DNA from: Paracoccaceae bacterium
GTDB lineage: Bacteria > Pseudomonadota > Alphaproteobacteria > Rhodobacterales > Rhodobacteraceae
Assembly (NCBI GenBank): GCA_014872875.1
Contig: WKFI01000011.1
Location: forward strand, 186,001 to 250,000
Direction of reading: 5' to 3'
Length of the DNA stretch: 64,000 bases
Shown: piece by piece, positions 61,655 through 64,000 of the stretch
Position numbering within the stretch: the stretch's first letter is position 1
Layout of the letters: the number at the start of each line of letters is the position of its first letter
Notes under the pieces: generated by a model
The model's database searches: none
What the model was told of the DNA's origin: nothing
What the model saw: only the letters and a program-made list of their open reading frames with translations
Made by a program: the position numbers and the translations under genes

Positions 61655-62197
61655 ATGAGTGACTGGCTGAAATGGCTCCTTTTGGGCCTCTTGTCGATTG
61701 TCTTTGGCGTGATCGTCCTGGGCAATACTGTTGTGGCTTCTCTGGCCGTTGCGACCCTCACGGGTGCGCTGCTGCTGGCAAGTGGCATCTTTCAGGTTGT
61801 CGGCGGTTTTTCCGTCGAAGGCACCGGCAACAAGATCCTGTCATTCCTCATGGGGGCGGTCATGCTGTTTCTCGGCTGGTCGTTCCTGGCGCACCCGTTG
61901 CAGGGCGTCATCTCGCTGTCCATGCTGGTTCTGATCCTGTTCATGGCCGGCGGGATCGCCCGAGTGATCCTGTCCTTTCAGATGCGGGGCACGCAATTCT
62001 TCTGGCCAACCCTGATTTCAGGGATCCTGTCGATGATCCTGGCCGGGGTCATCTGGTCCAATGCCAGCGCTGAACCGGCATGGCTTCTGCACCTCTTGGG
62101 AATTCTGCTGGGCATCGAGATGTTGTTCAACGGCCTAGGTCTGGTCTTCATGGCGCTGTTTGTTCGCGGCGCTGACAAGGAAAGCTCGGCAGCCTGA
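61655..62197 (+). CDS. HdeD-family (DUF308) membrane protein
   Basis: The 180-residue protein has six hydrophobic helices (LLLGLLSIVFGVIVLG, ALLLASGIFQVVGGF, FLMGAVMLFLGWSFLA, SMLVLILFMAGGIARVIL, LISGILSMILAGVIW, LLGILLGIEMLFNGLGLVFMALF in parts), the HdeD arrangement of three repeated pairs. HdeD of E. coli is linked to acid resistance, mechanism unclear. It lies between leuC and leuD on the same strand, 36 bases after leuC. Confidence 0.85.
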   Translation: MSDWLKWLLLGLLSIVFGVIVLGNTVVASLAVATLTGALLLASGIFQVVGGFSVEGTGNKILSFLMGAVMLFLGWSFLAHPLQGVISLSMLVLILFMAGGIARVILSFQMRGTQFFWPTLISGILSMILAGVIWSNASAEPAWLLHLLGILLGIEMLFNGLGLVFMALFVRGADKESSAA

Positions 62198-62248
62198 TTC
62201 GGAACCGGATTTCGATCCGCATCCTGGGGTTGCCGAACATACACCGCA

Positions 62249-62307
62249 GCTGTGCACGATCAGTGCACAGCCTGTGTACGGAAATCACGCCCCGTCTGAC
62301 GGGGCAC
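62249..62307 (+). other. Tandem inverted repeats before leuD
   Basis: GCTGTGCAC-gatca-GTGCACAGC (62249-62271, perfect 9 bp) and, near 62290-62306, GCCCCGT-ctg-ACGGGGC (perfect 7 bp). Neither is followed by a T-run. Confidence 0.55.
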
Positions 62308-62344
62308 CCCACTCGGATGTGGGTCGAAAACGAGGAGTCTGATA

Positions 62345-62950
62345 ATGGACAAGTTCGAAAAACTGCAGGGCATCGCGGCACCCATGCCGCTGGTCAACAT
62401 CGATACCGACATGATCATCCCGAAAGTGTTCCTGAAAACCATCAAGCGGTCAGGTCTGGGCGTAAACCTGTTCGACGAAATGCGTTACGATCGCCAAGGC
62501 AATGAGCTGCCCGAATTCGTCCTGAACAAACCCCAGTATCGCAACACTGAAATTCTTGTCGCCGGCGACAATTTCGGCTGCGGTTCTTCGCGCGAACACG
62601 CCCCTTGGGCGATCAAGGATTTCGGCATCAAATGCGTTATCTCGACCTCGTTTGCCGACATCTTCTTCAACAACTGCTTCAAGAACGGCATCCTGCCCAT
62701 CGTGCTCCCGCAAGAGCAGGTAGACATGCTGATGACCGACGCGGAAAAGGGCGAAAACGCCCGCATGACCGTTGATCTGGAAGCACAGGAGATCACCACC
62801 TCGGACGGCGACGTTATCGCCTTTGAAGTCGACGCGTTCAAGAAACACTGCCTGCTGAACGGTTTGGATGACATCGGTCTGACGCTGGAAAAATCAGCCT
62901 CGATCGACGCATTCGAAGCCAAGGCCGGGCAGGAACGTCCGTGGGTTTGA
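62345..62950 (+). CDS. leuD: 3-isopropylmalate dehydratase small subunit LeuD
   Basis: The 201-residue subunit has [26 protein letters not shown] and the swivel-domain sequence [19 protein letters not shown] that contacts the substrate. It completes isopropylmalate isomerase with LeuC. The ATG follows CGAGGAGT. A terminator comes 40 bases after the stop. Confidence 0.97.
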   Translation: MDKFEKLQGIAAPMPLVNIDTDMIIPKVFLKTIKRSGLGVNLFDEMRYDRQGNELPEFVLNKPQYRNTEILVAGDNFGCGSSREHAPWAIKDFGIKCVISTSFADIFFNNCFKNGILPIVLPQEQVDMLMTDAEKGENARMTVDLEAQEITTSDGDVIAFEVDAFKKHCLLNGLDDIGLTLEKSASIDAFEAKAGQERPWV

Positions 62951-63287
62951 CGGCGACCCGCTAAGGCGGATCGCAGAAAATTCAAAAAAGGGTCGCGCCC
63001 CGTGCGCGGCCTTTTTTTGTTTGCGGTCTGACGCTCCTGACACCCCACATCTTGTGGCTCACCGTCCAAATCCTTGAAATTGTTGCGCTTGATGATGCAA
63101 TCCGGCACCAGTTGCAGCGCCAAATTCGGCAATTCTTAACCTAAACCCTGTAAATTGCTTGAGTGAGATTCCGAAAGCCTGCACAAATAAGGCCAAAATG
63201 AGGCACTCACCCCAACGTAGGTGAGATCAAGTTGGAACAAAGGCGCGGCACGTATCGCTCCTGTCCAGTTTGAAGGGATCGAGAGCA
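62951..63287 (+). other. Intergenic region between leuD and the next membrane-protein gene
   Basis: 337 bases: terminator at 62991-63019, then A/T-richer sequence that should hold the promoter of the downstream gene. TTGAGTGAG (about 63149) and GAGGCACTCACC (about 63198) give an interrupted GTGAG/CTCAC inverted pair. No gene seen. Confidence 0.6.
62991..63019 (+). terminator. Intrinsic terminator after leuD
   Basis: Stem GGTCGCGC/GCGCGGCC (one G-T pair), loop CCCGT, followed by CTTTTTTT. Confidence 0.88.
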
Positions 63288-64000
63288 GTGGTTGCACGCA
63301 TACTGGGCGCCGTCCTTCGCGGAGTATTGGTTGCATTGCTGATTGCAATGCCTTCCATCCTGCTGCCGCACTACACGATCCGCTCCGGTGAAATGGTTGC
63401 GCTGATGGCGCTTCTTGCCGCGCTGTTGACCATCGCCGAATATTCCTCGACCTTTCCCAGCTTCGTGGAATTCCGAGACGCCCCACCAATCAACCGGATG
63501 CGCTTTGTCAGCCTGTTCCTGATTGTCTTGTCGCTTAGCCTGATCGCCAAGCACATGTATGAACCTTCCAACATGACGGCGCTGTTCTCAGGTCTGGGTT
63601 ACCTGCTGGGCAACTTGCTCGATTTCCCCTATTCACCGGTCCGCTTGGTGCTGCTGGTGCTGCCCCAGAACGTCCCGATTGAAATCGTCCAGACCGCTCG
63701 AGCTGCCGCTGGGGTGGCCTACATGTTCACTCTGATCACCGTGCTGTCCTTCCAATTCAGCATCCGGGTTCTGAACTGGCCGATTGCAAACGGCGCCTTC
63801 AACGTCTGGGTCAACCTGCCGCTTTTCGACCCGACCACCGGTGGGGACGTGGTACATCGCCTGCATCGGGACGGGCGCATCAATGTCATGTTGGGCTGCC
63901 TTCTGCCCTTTGCCATTCCGGCCTTCGTGAAACTGGCCGCAGACATCGTTGATCCCGCCCTTTTGATCCCGCCACACACAATGATCTGGACGATTGCGGC
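63288..64000 (+). CDS. Integral membrane protein (3' truncated by window edge)
   Basis: The frame is open from a GTG at 63288 to the window edge and so is absent from the ORF track; 237 codons are visible. It reads VVARILGAVLRGVLVALLIA at the start, with further membrane helices such as FVSLFLIVLSLSLIAK, VRLVLLVLPQNVP, GVAYMFTLITVLSFQF and INVMLGCLLPFAIPAF. No family is recognised by me. The TTG at 63270 is an alternative start. In related genomes leuB commonly follows leuD, so this may be a membrane gene inserted in that cluster (inference). Confidence 0.75.
   Translation, partial: MVARILGAVLRGVLVALLIAMPSILLPHYTIRSGEMVALMALLAALLTIAEYSSTFPSFVEFRDAPPINRMRFVSLFLIVLSLSLIAKHMYEPSNMTALFSGLGYLLGNLLDFPYSPVRLVLLVLPQNVPIEIVQTARAAAGVAYMFTLITVLSFQFSIRVLNWPIANGAFNVWVNLPLFDPTTGGDVVHRLHRDGRINVMLGCLLPFAIPAFVKLAADIVDPALLIPPHTMIWTIA

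Overview
The window looks like a chromosomal core segment of a marine alphaproteobacterium of the family Rhodobacteraceae (Roseobacter group, Ruegeria/Phaeobacter-like). Supporting signs are moderate-to-high GC with dense short-overlap (ATGA) operons, a glnK-amtB pair with a GTG start, roseobacter-type DUF genes (DUF1523, DUF599, a Core-2/I-branching glycosyltransferase next to a family 2 sulfotransferase) and a leuC-leuD region interrupted by small membrane-protein genes. This is inference from gene content; no rRNA or tRNA gene, CRISPR array, insertion sequence or phage gene was seen.

Layout. 1-2.2 kb: end of an ECF sigma factor, its anti-sigma factor and a LysR regulator. 2.3-5.3 kb (-): operon of a molybdopterin-binding (CinA/MoaB-like) protein, a GNAT, an AhpD-like protein and an OmpA-like protein. 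5.3-7 kb (+): sfsA and map. 7-13 kb: mostly minus-strand housekeeping genes (HAD, rsmD, ferredoxin-NAD reductase type flavoprotein, phhB, an acyltransferase-like GNAT, GDPD, RidA) plus a plus-strand peroxiredoxin. 13-18 kb: type I secretion ABC/HlyD pair (-) and MlaA/MlaC (+). 18-25 kb: PBP1A, glnK-amtB, a LprI-MliC lysozyme-inhibitor fusion, an aromatic aminotransferase and 3-mercaptopyruvate sulfurtransferase. 25-27 kb: a three-gene His-rich/HupE-UreJ/membrane-anchor cassette. 27-30 kb: smpB, an XRE-cupin regulator facing ilvD. 30-33.5 kb: MBL hydrolase, sulfotransferase and a divergent Core-2/I-branching glycosyltransferase.

33.8-40.7 kb (-) is a seven-gene operon without an assigned function: coiled-coil protein, small membrane protein, 374-aa protein, AAA ATPase, 453-aa protein, second small membrane protein and DUF1523 membrane protein. 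It is the best candidate here for an undescribed system. Immediately beyond it, an amidinotransferase gene has a leader that can fold into a closed multi-hairpin structure, and 1.2 kb further is a convincing creatinase, so guanidino-compound (guanidinoacetate/creatine) metabolism is suggested. The same area holds an SDR/HxlR pair, an alpha/beta hydrolase, a succinate-semialdehyde-type dehydrogenase, a globin and a TetR regulator facing a Rieske oxygenase.

49.7-56.5 kb (-): a heat-shock Hsp20 gene with a sigma-32-like promoter, two tandem secreted trypsin-like proteases and the glycolate oxidase operon glcDEF. 56.6-64 kb: DUF599, a small secreted protein, a periplasmic HAD phosphatase, rlmH, rsfS, then leuC, an HdeD-like gene, leuD and the start of a membrane protein running off the window.

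Non-coding structure: clear intrinsic terminators, four sets of regulator-adjacent palindromes (XRE-cupin, HxlR, TetR, glc promoter), and three copies of a double-hairpin repeat whose second hairpin differs in sequence but keeps complementarity, always downstream of a gene and on its coding strand.
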